50,163 nt of DNA from a virus. The translations under genes were made by a program, and so were the position numbers. Positions 7,338 to 14,198 of the stretch are shown piece by piece (within the stretch, counting starts at the first letter, position 1; the number at the start of each line of letters is the position of its first letter). The notes beneath the pieces are model-generated. The model ran no database searches. It saw only the letters and a list, made by a program, of their open reading frames with translations, and was not told the origin of the DNA. Where the stretch lies: positions 1 to 50,163 of IMG/VR virus record IMGVR_UViG_3300042731_004344; one strand, 5' to 3'.

Positions 7338-8405
7338 ATGACCCTGCAAGACACCGAGGCACGCCTCGCGCTCCTCACGGAGCGCCAAGCGGGTGTTGGC
7401 GGGTCGGACATCGGAGCGCTTGCGGGGCTGGACCCCTACCGCAACGCCTACGACATCTACCTCGAGAAAACGAGGCCCCCGACCGCCGACCAAGCACGGA
7501 ACATCCACATTCTCCGCGGCCTCATGCTAGAGGATCTCGCAGCCACCCTCTACAGCGAACGCAGCGGCCGGAAGGTTCGTCGGCTCAAGCAACGCGCACA
7601 TCCCGACTACCCGTGGGCGATGGTGAACGCCGACCGGCAGATTCTCCGCTCGGACGGCAACGGGGCGCACGCCAGCACCGGGGCCATGGAGATCAAGGCG
7701 CCGGCCACGGCGGGCTTTCAGCGGCTCCTCGACGAAGGGGCGCAGGTCCACCACTCCGTGCAGCTCCATTGGGCCATGTGGGTGCTCGGCTACGATTGGG
7801 GCGAGTTCGTTGCCATCAACCTCGAACACAGCGCCGGCCCCTTGGTTCACCACGCACTCGACCGCAACGACGACCTCATCGAGCAGGTTGCGGAGGCCGC
7901 GGATCGCTTCTGGAACGATCACGTCTTGGAGCGGATCCCGCCCACGCCCGACGTGTGGCCGTACTACCAGAACCCCGTCGAGGTGCCGGCGCACGATGCG
8001 GCCGTCATCAAGTACGGCGACGATCGGGATTGGGACGCGACCTACGAGTGGCTCCTGTCGGCGCACGCCGAGCTGGACACCGCCAAGAAGCAGTACGAGG
8101 CGGCCAAGGCGCAGGCCATGGAGTTTGCGGGCGACATGAAGATCAAGGTGACGGGCGACCAGGGCTCCGTGTCGGTGTATTGGGGTAAAGGCCGCACGTC
8201 TATTTCCGCATCGCTCGTTGAGGCGATTCGGCCCATCGACCCCGACAAGCTCCACCGCACACTCAAGGCGTGGGACGAGCTTCCCGTGGAGATCGACCAC
8301 GTTCTGCGGAGCTGCGCCCTCGACCTCGACAACATCACGACCGTAGGTGACGCCTACCAAGCCGTGCGCGTCACGCCGAAGAAGAAGAAAGGAGCGTCCG
8401 AATGA
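7338..8405 (+). CDS. YqaJ-family viral exonuclease (lambda Exo-like)
   Basis: A 355-residue 5'-3' double-strand DNA exonuclease of the YqaJ/lambda-exonuclease family, working with the annealase encoded next. Visible family marks are GGSDIGALAGLDPY near the N-terminus (residues 21-34), the acidic LED at 65-67, the metal-binding D99 in VNADRQI, the E118-x-K120 pair in GAMEIKAP, and the HSVQLHWAMWVLG helix with its conserved Gln (~142). These fit a PD-(D/E)XK nuclease core. The start is ATG 7338 with AAAGGAGG; the frame open further upstream is leader hairpin sequence. The ~100 C-terminal residues include a helical arm (ELDTAKKQYEAAKAQAMEFA). It is coupled to the annealase gene by ATGA at 8402-8405. 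Confidence 0.88.
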   Translation: MTLQDTEARLALLTERQAGVGGSDIGALAGLDPYRNAYDIYLEKTRPPTADQARNIHILRGLMLEDLAATLYSERSGRKVRRLKQRAHPDYPWAMVNADRQILRSDGNGAHASTGAMEIKAPATAGFQRLLDEGAQVHHSVQLHWAMWVLGYDWGEFVAINLEHSAGPLVHHALDRNDDLIEQVAEAADRFWNDHVLERIPPTPDVWPYYQNPVEVPAHDAAVIKYGDDRDWDATYEWLLSAHAELDTAKKQYEAAKAQAMEFAGDMKIKVTGDQGSVSVYWGKGRTSISASLVEAIRPIDPDKLHRTLKAWDELPVEIDHVLRSCALDLDNITTVGDAYQAVRVTPKKKKGASE

Positions 8406-9775
8406 CACAGACAGGTGCCGTAGCTGTCGTCGAGCACAAGCAGACGATCACCGAGATTGTGAACGAGGCCGTGGGTGGTGGCTACACCCCGGCCTACGTC
8501 GCGGCCATGAAGGAGCTGCTTCCGCCAGATTTCCACAATGCGCCGAGTCTCATCGCTCTCGGGATCCGCGCCCGCAAGAGCGGGCTCGACCCATTCACGG
8601 AAATCCACGCCTGGAAGAACGAGCGTGGAAAACTGCAGTTTCAGATCGCTCGCGACGGGTTCATCTACATCGCGTCGAACGACCCGAACGTGGAGTCGCT
8701 CGAGTTCCAGCACGTCTACGAGGGTGAGTCTTTCGAGTGGTCGAAGGGCGGCGACGGGCGCATCAGCATCACCCACCGGGGCGGGCTCGTGAAGGGGGAC
8801 CTCCTAGGCGCGTACTGCTGTGCCCACATGAACCACGGGTCGGACCACCTCGAGATGCGCGTGGTGTCCAACTACACGCATCTCATGAAGAAAGCCAACT
8901 GGCAGTATCTCCCCGAGATGCTCATCACGCGGGTCATCGGCGCGTGTGTGCGCCTCGTGTGCCCCGATCGGGCGGGAGGGCTCTACTCCGAGGCGGACAT
9001 GGAGCTGGCCGAGGTGGGAGAGCGCGAGAGATTCATCAACTCCACGGTCGAGGAGGCCACGACCATGAAGGTCGATGTCGCCGTGGCGGAGTTGCGCGAG
9101 AAGAAAACGCAGGAGGAGGATCCGCCGACGGTCGAGGCCGAGATCCACAATCAATACGCCTGCCCCGAGTGCGATCGTTGGTTCGACACACAACAGGGCC
9201 TCGCGGGCCACATGCGGTCCCACAAGAAGCACGAATCCGCACAACCGATGGCGGAGACGGAGGAGGACGCCGTGGACCCTACGCCTGCGGCTACGGACGA
9301 CACTCCCACGGATGCGTCTCCCGGGAAGGACACGGCCGGACCTGTCGCTGACACGAGCGGTGATTCGCACCCCGCCGTGGTGCCGCACGATAGCGGCCTC
9401 GAGATCCCCAAGGGCTACCAGGTGTTCGTCGATCGGGGTGGGCAGTATGTGGTGCAGTATACGGACCCGGCCACATCCGAGGTGACAGAAATCGGCCGGT
9501 ATCCCACGGCCGACGATGCTGCCCTGGCCGCGCAGAATCACGAGTATCAGCTCACGCAGAGCGTTCCGTCCGAGGTGAAGCTCGCGGACATCTACGCCTG
9601 GATGCGACTCAACAGAGTCCCGGCCACGGCCGTCGCAGACATCATCAACGACACCATCTACGAGGATGAGTTTGAGCGGTTCCGCGAGGAGGGAGCCGAG
9701 AAAATCAGCTCGTTCAACCTCGACCCGGATGCGCGTCGTACCCTGTTTGAGATCGTAAAGCAGCGCCACGGATGA
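8402..9775 (+). CDS. RecT/Bet-family single-strand annealing protein with C2H2 zinc finger
   Basis: The first ~210 residues match the RecT/Bet annealase pattern (LGIRARKSGLDPFTEIHAW, then RDGFIYIAS, then WQYLPEMLITRVIGACVRL), the partner of the upstream exonuclease in strand-annealing recombination. The unusual part follows. At residues 254-274 a textbook C2H2 zinc finger occurs: C254-x2-C257-x12-H270-x3-H274, with the conserved Phe and Leu in place (CPECDRWFDTQQGLAGH). An acidic Pro/Thr-rich linker and a C-terminal helical domain (about 390-457) come next. At 457 residues it is far longer than lambda Bet (261) or RecT (269). The finger may add DNA binding or partner recruitment; that is inference. 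Confidence 0.85.
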   Translation: MTQTGAVAVVEHKQTITEIVNEAVGGGYTPAYVAAMKELLPPDFHNAPSLIALGIRARKSGLDPFTEIHAWKNERGKLQFQIARDGFIYIASNDPNVESLEFQHVYEGESFEWSKGGDGRISITHRGGLVKGDLLGAYCCAHMNHGSDHLEMRVVSNYTHLMKKANWQYLPEMLITRVIGACVRLVCPDRAGGLYSEADMELAEVGERERFINSTVEEATTMKVDVAVAELREKKTQEEDPPTVEAEIHNQYACPECDRWFDTQQGLAGHMRSHKKHESAQPMAETEEDAVDPTPAATDDTPTDASPGKDTAGPVADTSGDSHPAVVPHDSGLEIPKGYQVFVDRGGQYVVQYTDPATSEVTEIGRYPTADDAALAAQNHEYQLTQSVPSEVKLADIYAWMRLNRVPATAVADIINDTIYEDEFERFREEGAEKISSFNLDPDARRTLFEIVKQRHG

Positions 9776-9779
9776 GCCG

Positions 9780-10664
9780 GTGGCCCGGTTCATCGCCGTA
9801 TCGGTGGAGCTGTTTGAGGACCACCCACTAGCCGAGCGTCCGTACTGCACGGCGTTTGCGTGGCTCGACCTCATACGCAGAGCCAAGTGGAAGGACGGAG
9901 CCGGCCTCGAGAGGGGCCAGCTCCGCGCCTCCGTTCGCTTCCTGGCGGAAGCGTGGGGATGGAGCGTCAAGCGAACGCACACCTTTCTCGTTCAGCTCGA
10001 AGCGGACGAACGCATCGTCTGGACGCGACCCCGCGCAGGGAAACGCGAACCGGGAACGCTAAGCATCCTTGAGTATGAGAGTTATCAGTCACGCGATGCG
10101 TTGAATGGAAACGCGAGTGTGGAGAAACGCGAACGACCACGCGAAGGTAACGCGAAACGTAACGGTCCAAGTGATTACGAGGACAGGCAGATGTACGAAA
10201 CCGAGAAACGCGAAACGAACGCGAATGGAAACGCGAACGACAACAAATCTGTACCAGTACCAGTAGTTACTACCTCATCTCTCTCTCCCTCCCTACGGTC
10301 GGTCGAGAGAGATTCGGGCGAGGTTGTCCAAGGCACGCTGATCGACGTTCCCGTTGAGCCCACCCCGACGCTCGTGGCTACGGCCATGACGGCTCGGTGG
10401 ATCGAGGAGCAGGTCACGCGACCACCCGAGAGCGAGATCAAGAAGCAGGCACGGACCTTCTCATCCATCGCCCGCCGCGAGTCGGTGCAACACATCGCTC
10501 AGGCGTGGGAAGGGATCGGCACGCTGTACCCGTTCAGTGAGGGGCGACCCTGGGATGCGTTCGACCTTCGCAAGCTGTTCGGAAAGGCGCTGCAGGCCGG
10601 CGCTCTCGAGCTGTCCGACGGCGACCCCGCAGAGCTGGCACGTTGGCTACGGGAGTTCGGATGA
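9780..10664 (+). CDS. Replication initiator, lambda-O-like, containing the candidate origin
   Basis: A 294-residue protein starting at GTG 9780. The N-terminal ~100 residues look like a winged-helix replisome-organiser domain (AWLDLIRRAKWKDG, then GQLRASVRFLAEAWGWSVKR). The centre (about 85-180) is low-complexity and rich in Arg, Asn, Glu and Ser. Its DNA holds many copies of AAACGCGAA read in two different codon phases, which argues for a cis-acting DNA element and not a peptide repeat. The C-terminal ~100 residues form a second helical domain. In lambda, gene O likewise contains the iteron origin in its middle and its product binds those iterons and recruits a helicase loader. The same arrangement is inferred here. 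Confidence 0.7.
   Translation: MARFIAVSVELFEDHPLAERPYCTAFAWLDLIRRAKWKDGAGLERGQLRASVRFLAEAWGWSVKRTHTFLVQLEADERIVWTRPRAGKREPGTLSILEYESYQSRDALNGNASVEKRERPREGNAKRNGPSDYEDRQMYETEKRETNANGNANDNKSVPVPVVTTSSLSPSLRSVERDSGEVVQGTLIDVPVEPTPTLVATAMTARWIEEQVTRPPESEIKKQARTFSSIARRESVQHIAQAWEGIGTLYPFSEGRPWDAFDLRKLFGKALQAGALELSDGDPAELARWLREFG
10040..10310. other. Candidate replication origin: ACGCGA iterons plus AT-rich/pyrimidine tract
   Basis: The hexamer ACGCGA occurs nine times in one orientation, beginning at 10043, 10091, 10111, 10127, 10139, 10150, 10208, 10219 and 10231. Most lie within a longer GAAACGCGAA consensus. Several neighbours are 11-12 bases apart, about one helical turn. The copies fall in two different codon phases of the surrounding gene. 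Immediately downstream the composition changes to a less GC-rich stretch with CTACCTCATCTCTCTCTCCC. Iterons followed by an easily melted region inside the initiator gene match the architecture of lambdoid origins. No other cluster of this kind was seen in the window. Confidence 0.65.
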
Positions 10665-11149
10665 TCGACCACAGATACGTTCTCGAGCTGTCCTCGGCCG
10701 AGCTGGATATGGCGATTGCCGTGGCGGTCCACCGCCTACGCACCGTTCTGCTCAAGGAGTACGGTGCCGGCCACGGGGAGAAGCACAACAAAGGGCTGCA
10801 GGGCCGAGACGTGACCGGCGCCCTGGGGGAGCTGGCTGTCGCCAAGCTCCACCACATCTACTGGAACCCGACCGCCGACGAGTTCGGACGCAGGCCCGAC
10901 GTGGCCGGTTTCGAGGTGCGGTCTACCACCTGGCCGAACGGCCACTTGGAGGTGTTCCCATCCGACGACGACGACGCGAAGTGCTGCCTGTGCATCGTCC
11001 GCTTCCCGATCGTCCGCATCCGCGGCTGGATCCGGGCGGGCAACGCCAAGCGGCCCGAGTGGTTCCTCGACGAGACAGACCGACGACTCCGCAAGGGGTC
11101 GCAGCCGCAGTATTGGGTCCCGCAGGAAGCTCTCAACCAGGAGGTGTGA
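10661..11149 (+). CDS. PD-(D/E)XK-like nuclease candidate (162 aa)
   Basis: The start at ATG 10661 overlaps the initiator stop (ATGA). The 162-residue product begins with a long helical segment, then has GALGELAVAKLHHIYW and RRPDVAGFEVRSTTWPNGHL. A Glu in the helix, an Asp, and Glu-Val-Arg after the turn follow the spacing of restriction-endonuclease-fold cores, with Arg where Lys is usual. It sits between the initiator and a possible helicase loader, so a resolvase-like or DNA end-processing role would make sense. The similarity is by motif only and I do not recognise a named family. Confidence 0.55.
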   Translation: MIDHRYVLELSSAELDMAIAVAVHRLRTVLLKEYGAGHGEKHNKGLQGRDVTGALGELAVAKLHHIYWNPTADEFGRRPDVAGFEVRSTTWPNGHLEVFPSDDDDAKCCLCIVRFPIVRIRGWIRAGNAKRPEWFLDETDRRLRKGSQPQYWVPQEALNQEV

Positions 11150-11150
11150 G

Positions 11151-11573
11151 GTGAGGCGCTCCTACCTTTCGCGCTCGGCCTTTCAGGACGGCCTCAAGAA
11201 GCTGGCCTTGCGCTTCAAGTTGCCCAAGGCGGAGCTGCTCGAGGCGTACTACCAGTACCTTCGGCCTCGCTTCTCGGACGAGCAGTTCATCGAGACGTGC
11301 GGCGTTCTGTTCGCACAGTCCCGACGATTCCCCATCCCACACGATTTCGTCGAGTCGGCGGTCCCGCGAGAGGGATTCGTGAGAGACGACAGATTCGACG
11401 AGATCGACAACCCGTTCGTTCCACACGTCATCACGGTGAGGAAAGGCACCCAAGCGTACCGCAAATGGCAAACGATATTCGAGGCAAGAGACAAAGCAGG
11501 CATCACGGAGACGCGCCCGCAGAGGTACATCGACGCAGGATTCGCGGCTCCGGTGGTCCGGTTCGTAGACTGA
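11151..11573 (+). CDS. Possible helicase loader (G39P-like) or replication accessory protein
   Basis: A GTG start at 11151, one base after the preceding TGA, with GAGGTGTGAG upstream; 140 residues. The N-terminal ~70 residues form helices with the pattern LPKAELLEAYYQYLRPRFSD, then a second helix ending RRFPIPHDFVES. This resembles the short helical domain of phage helicase loader/inhibitor proteins such as SPP1 G39P, where a helix pair ends in F-P-P-x-x-x-D. The position just downstream of an O-like initiator matches that of a loader gene. No ATPase motif is present, so a DnaC-type loader is unlikely. The call is inference from pattern and context. Confidence 0.4.
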   Translation: MRRSYLSRSAFQDGLKKLALRFKLPKAELLEAYYQYLRPRFSDEQFIETCGVLFAQSRRFPIPHDFVESAVPREGFVRDDRFDEIDNPFVPHVITVRKGTQAYRKWQTIFEARDKAGITETRPQRYIDAGFAAPVVRFVD

Positions 11574-11578
11574 GGTGT

Positions 11579-11671
11579 GTGCTCGGGTTGCACTCCTGGG
11601 TCACACGAGACTACGCTCGCACACATCGGCTGCAGGTCTGCCGCTACTGCGCGAGAGGGAGGGTGGTATGA
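11579..11671 (+). CDS. Tiny CxxC zinc-binding peptide (30 aa), GTG start
   Basis: This 30-codon reading frame starts at GTG 11579 behind GAGGT and ends with TGA overlapping the next ATG (ATGA at 11668-11671), matching the coupling pattern of the whole genome. The peptide contains LGLHSWVTRDYARTHRLQVC and then CRYC, an arrangement (His/Trp, then CxxC) seen in many tiny phage zinc-binding proteins. It fills a gap that would otherwise be non-coding. It is too short for routine gene callers. Confidence 0.5.
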   Translation: MLGLHSWVTRDYARTHRLQVCRYCARGRVV

Positions 11672-11871
11672 CCAGGGGGACCGGGGCGGCGCCCCCGCCG
11701 CCGACAGACAACGCCGCCGCCGAGCTGCTCGCGGACCTCATGGCGCGTGAGTGTGGCGGATGCCGCACCCGCGTCGTGACCAGGGCCGAGTTCATGCGAT
11801 GGAAAGCCAAGGCCGAAATCGCCATGCAACAGATCGAGGATTTGAAGCGCCGCAACCCCGAGGGGGAGTGA
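11668..11871 (+). CDS. Small Cys-containing helical protein (67 aa)
   Basis: The start was chosen at ATG 11668 with GGGAGGGTGG upstream and an ATGA overlap with the preceding tiny gene. A Pro-rich N-terminus leads into a helix (AAAELLADLMARECGGCRTR) carrying a CxxC pair and a second charged helix (FMRWKAKAEIAMQQIEDLKR). It ends in TGATG coupling with the next gene. No family recognised. Confidence 0.55.
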   Translation: MTRGTGAAPPPPTDNAAAELLADLMARECGGCRTRVVTRAEFMRWKAKAEIAMQQIEDLKRRNPEGE

Positions 11872-11972
11872 TGTTTGAATGGATTGTCGTAGCCCTCATT
11901 CTGGCTGTGTTCTTCGGGGTCGAGTGGATGGATGACCGGAAACGCGCCCGCCGCAACAGCGAGGGGGAGTGA
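11871..11972 (+). CDS. Single-pass small membrane protein (33 aa)
   Basis: A 33-residue product in one reading frame between two TGATG junctions. It has a transmembrane helix (WIVVALILAVFFGVEWM) followed by a charged cytoplasmic tail (DDRKRARRNSEGE). GGGGGAG precedes the start. The last residues and the DNA around the stop repeat those of the gene before it (the same AGGGGGAGTGATG junction), a small direct repeat at the two gene boundaries. Function unknown. Confidence 0.6.
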   Translation: MFEWIVVALILAVFFGVEWMDDRKRARRNSEGE

Positions 11973-12409
11973 TGAAAGAAAAGCAGGTCGAGCACCACAT
12001 CGTCCAGGCGATCCGGCAGCTCGGCGGTGAGGTGGACAGTTTCAGCCAGCCGCGCAACACGATGCAGACGCCGGGGATCCCCGACCTACGGGCGGTCTTT
12101 CCTGCCGCTCGGACTGCGGTGTGGCTCGAGGTGAAGCAGGGCAAGAACAAGCCGACGCCACATCAGATCGCGTGGCTCACCCGCGAGTGCCTCATGGGGT
12201 CGCCGGCAACGGTGGTCTACGGCGTCAACGACCTCGTTTGGGCCTTGGTGCAGCTCGGGGTGATCGACGACGATAGCCCTCGCCCCAACCCGCATGACGA
12301 GACGGTGAAGTTCATCGACCTGTGGAGGTTTGGTGGGGTGGATGCTGGCCTTGGTGCGCCGGACACTGGTGCCTGGGCCGACGAGCTCGCGGAGGACGTC
12401 GGCCTCTGA
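11972..12409 (+). CDS. VRR-NUC domain nuclease
   Basis: A 145-residue protein of the VRR-NUC family (PD-(D/E)XK fold). An early helix (KQVEHHIVQAIRQLGG) leads to the core TPGIPDLRAVF (Asp38), AVWLEVKQGKNKPTPHQ (Glu53-Val-Lys55 with the trailing Gln65) and a C-terminal WAL helix. These are the expected catalytic elements. ATG 11972 was preferred to the GTG three bases earlier because it gives the TGATG overlap used at the neighbouring junctions. The C-terminal ~40 residues beyond the domain are acidic. In phages such stand-alone domains are thought to act on branched or broken DNA, which fits the recombination module. Confidence 0.85.
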   Translation: MKEKQVEHHIVQAIRQLGGEVDSFSQPRNTMQTPGIPDLRAVFPAARTAVWLEVKQGKNKPTPHQIAWLTRECLMGSPATVVYGVNDLVWALVQLGVIDDDSPRPNPHDETVKFIDLWRFGGVDAGLGAPDTGAWADELAEDVGL

Positions 12410-12666
12410 TGGGCACGCTCTCGCGCCGTCTGCGAATCGTGTACGACTGCGAGTGCTACGTGTCGTATCCTCTGCAGGTGCGGCAAACGTGGAGCTGCCT
12501 GTTCTGTGGTGGGAAGTTGGGGAGTGTGGCGTTCGACAGGCAGGTGGCGCGTTGGGTGGTGGCGGGTGGCCTGCGCCCCCCACCCCCACCCCCTGCGCCC
12601 AAGGTCAACAGGCGTTCAAAGCGACGGCGAGAATCAGCATCACGACGGCCGCGCTCCACAGTATGA
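12409..12666 (+). CDS. Small Cys-rich basic protein with polyproline (85 aa)
   Basis: It starts at ATG 12409 in a TGATG overlap with the nuclease gene. The 85-residue product has CECY and CLFC motifs (likely one zinc site), then a Pro-rich run (LRPPPPPPAPK) and an Arg/Ser-rich tail. The polyproline is encoded by C-tracts that form a G-quadruplex motif on the other strand. It is the last gene of the rightward unit before convergence with the leftward operon. Family not recognised; the C-terminal third could be low-constraint sequence. Confidence 0.5.
   Translation: MGTLSRRLRIVYDCECYVSYPLQVRQTWSCLFCGGKLGSVAFDRQVARWVVAGGLRPPPPPPAPKVNRRSKRRRESASRRPRSTV
12576..12600 (-). other. G-quadruplex motif on the minus strand
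   Basis: On the minus strand the tracts read G3-CGCA-G5-T-G5-T-G6, a canonical four-tract quadruplex motif with very short loops. It lies ~85 bases beyond the stop of the last leftward gene, so leftward transcripts reaching here would carry an RNA quadruplex in their 3' region. It could help stop or protect the transcript where the two units converge. Structure formation is inference. Confidence 0.5.
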
Positions 12667-12677
12667 CGCCCTCCGGT

Positions 12678-12692
12678 GCGCGCCTCACGCGC
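12678..12692. terminator. Weak hairpin at the convergent gene junction
   Basis: GCGCG (12678-12682) and CGCGC (12688-12692) can pair around a five-base loop in the 18-base gap between the rightward gene ending at 12666 and the leftward gene ending at 12685, extending slightly into the latter. There is no T-run on either side. It is a possible bidirectional stop signal, but short. Confidence 0.25.
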
Positions 12693-12855
12693 CCTCTCCG
12701 TGTCTCTCCATCCAGGTGCCGAGGTACTCCCCCAACACCTTGCGGATGAGCTGCGAGACGCTGATGTGGTGATCCGCCGCGACATCCTCGAGGAGCTTCC
12801 ATTGGACCCTCGAGAAGTAGACCGTCCGCTTCACCATGTTCTTTCCAATCGTCAC
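12685..12855 (-). CDS. Ribbon-helix-helix (CopG/Arc-type) DNA-binding protein
   Basis: A 56-residue protein. The start was set at GTG 12855 because it makes a four-base GTGA overlap with the preceding stop and has GGAAGGAG at good spacing; ATG 12837 is an alternative. The fold signature is a short strand (KRTVYFSRVQW) followed by two helices (KLLEDVAADHHISVSQLIRK, then VLGEYL), as in ribbon-helix-helix repressors that bind DNA as dimers. It is the last gene of the leftward operon. A role as a phage regulator is likely. A possible target is the inverted repeat at 17532-17567, but that link is speculative. Confidence 0.65.
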   Translation of the reverse strand: MTIGKNMVKRTVYFSRVQWKLLEDVAADHHISVSQLIRKVLGEYLGTWMERHGEGA

Positions 12856-12998
12856 TTGCGCGTCTCCTTCCAGTCGGCCCACAGTTCGATGATTTCGTTC
12901 CACAGCTTTGCCCTCTTGTCGTCATCCGCCTCGTTGCACCACCGTTGAAGCAGCTCGTCATGCTCCTTCTCAAACTGCTTCCATGCACTCTCGCTCAT
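12852..12998 (-). CDS. Small acidic helical protein (48 aa)
   Basis: It starts at ATG 12998 with GGAGG seven bases upstream and a TGATG overlap with the preceding gene; the much longer open frame upstream is a shadow. The 48 residues are Trp/Glu/Lys-rich and almost entirely helical (WKQFEKEHDELLQRW, AKLWNEIIELWADWKETR). No family recognised. Compact charged helical proteins of this kind are common in early phage regions and often bind host proteins; that is only a possibility here. Confidence 0.55.
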   Translation of the reverse strand: MSESAWKQFEKEHDELLQRWCNEADDDKRAKLWNEIIELWADWKETRK

Positions 12999-13312
12999 CA
13001 GTCCTCCAAGGGTCGGGTTGCGAGTCCGAGCTGCCGAGCCGCCGCGAGTACGGCCGCCCGCGCCTCCTCCGTCTTGGGCACTATGTAAATCCAGTGGTGG
13101 TCGGTGATCGCGTGCTTCACCTCGACCACGACCTCTCCCGTCTCCTGGTGTCGGTAGACCTCCCGTGTCCCTTCGGCCTCCGATTGGAGCTTCAGGTCGG
13201 TCTTGGTGAACAGGTCGTTCGCCTCCTCGGAACGGATGATCGCCAGCCAAGCGGGGAGTCCGTTCACCGTCTCCCCACCGTGCCTCATGGCGCAGAATCG
13301 CAGGTAGCTCAA
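12998..13312 (-). CDS. Hypothetical protein with TTG start (104 aa)
   Basis: The start is inferred at TTG 13312. This gives a TTGA overlap with the previous stop and an AAGGAG eight bases upstream, whereas the internal ATG at 13288 has no ribosome-binding site. The 104-residue product has a beta-strand pair in its middle (TREVYRHQETGEVVVEVKHA) ending in HHWIYIVP and a C-terminal helix (EEARAAVLAAARQLG). No family recognised. Confidence 0.55.
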   Translation of the reverse strand: MSYLRFCAMRHGGETVNGLPAWLAIIRSEEANDLFTKTDLKLQSEAEGTREVYRHQETGEVVVEVKHAITDHHWIYIVPKTEEARAAVLAAARQLGLATRPLED

Positions 13313-13863
13313 GGTCTGCACTCCTTGCAGTCGAGTCGTGGTCGGCCCACCCCGTTGAAGGGCACTTCGCCGCCGCACTTGCGGCAGGTCGGCTTGGGTT
13401 TTCCCGGGCCGTACTTGTTGTACTTCTCCTTCATGTAGGCGAGAGTCCGATCCCGCCGCTTCGCGTTCGCCCGCCTGCAGGTGGCGAGGTATCTCGCCCG
13501 TGCCTCGGGGTCCGTCTTGATCTTCTCCATCTCCTTTCGCTTGTGCTCACGCATGTACTCGGGGTGTGCGTCCCGCCACTCCTTCTTCTTGGCGAGCTTC
13601 GCCCTTCTGCGTGCGGGTGACATCGCGGCGTAGCGTTGCCGGGCGCGGAGCTGCCGCCACGCCCTGCGGCACCGGGCGCATCGGTCGGTCTTGCCCACCA
13701 CGCCATCGACCCGCGCCCCGCAATCGCGGCACTCGCCCCGCCGCTTCTTGCACCGCGCACCGCTGCACCTGGTCCGTGTCTCGACGAGGCCGCCACGCCC
13801 GTCCGTGTCGAACGTGACGTAGACGGCCCCGCCGCACCGGCACCTCTCGACGTAGCGGTTCAT
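13309..13863 (-). CDS. Multi-zinc-ribbon protein with charged helical linker (184 aa)
   Basis: 184 residues with metal-binding pairs at both ends. The N-terminal half has CRCGG, CSGARC, CRDCG and CARCRR (about residues 8-70). The C-terminal end has TCRKCGGEVPF and DCKECRP. The middle (75-150) is a highly basic helix with repeated Arg/Lys (AKLAKKKEWRDAHPEYMREH). The arrangement resembles phage zinc-ribbon proteins related to HNH/intron-endonuclease accessory domains, but no HNH catalytic pattern is visible. Nucleic-acid binding is likely. It starts at ATG 13863 in an ATGA overlap. Confidence 0.65.
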   Translation of the reverse strand: MNRYVERCRCGGAVYVTFDTDGRGGLVETRTRCSGARCKKRRGECRDCGARVDGVVGKTDRCARCRRAWRQLRARQRYAAMSPARRRAKLAKKKEWRDAHPEYMREHKRKEMEKIKTDPEARARYLATCRRANAKRRDRTLAYMKEKYNKYGPGKPKPTCRKCGGEVPFNGVGRPRLDCKECRP

Positions 13864-14198
13864 TCGGCTTTGAGACTGAAATCAGCGCCGCACTGGCGAC
13901 AGCGGAACCAATGCAGGATGCCGAGCGCCCCAAGGGCCACGCCCACGCCGCCGCACATCGGGCACACGGGGTTCGGCATACAGTCGGGACACAGGTAGGT
14001 GGTGGTCGAGCCGTCCGGCCGGTCCAGCCGCAGCATCGTCACGCACTCCGTGCTTCCGCACTCGTCGCACTCATCTTCCGGCTCCTCCATCTCCGGGCAG
14101 TCGAACGAGGCGTGATAGCCGAAGCAGCGGTCGCAGAACGGCGGCTCCTCCGGTGGCTCGAGCTTCTGATGGTAGTAGCCCTCCGGTCGTTCAGTCAT
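13860..14198 (-). CDS. Cys-rich multi-zinc-finger protein (112 aa)
   Basis: 112 acidic residues containing CDRCFGYHASFDC, CDECGSTEC, CPDCMPNPVCPMCGG and CRQCG, about five cysteine pairs, enough for two or three zinc sites. A short hydrophobic stretch (GVALGALGILHWF) separates the last two. It starts at ATG 14198 overlapping the previous stop. No catalytic motif. Part of the run of zinc-ribbon proteins in this leftward operon. Confidence 0.65.
   Translation of the reverse strand: MTERPEGYYHQKLEPPEEPPFCDRCFGYHASFDCPEMEEPEDECDECGSTECVTMLRLDRPDGSTTTYLCPDCMPNPVCPMCGGVGVALGALGILHWFRCRQCGADFSLKAE

Noticed and set aside
11575-11667. GTG 11575 frame as an N-terminal extension of the 11668 gene
   Set aside because: The +1-neighbour frame from GTG 11579 gives a more natural CxxC peptide and the ATGA junction; the 11575 extension lacks such support.
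13003-13250. Long upstream extension of the 48-residue gene at 12852-12998
   Set aside because: The extension is a Gly/Arg-rich shadow of the adjacent gene; ATG 12998 has its own GGAGG and a TGATG junction.
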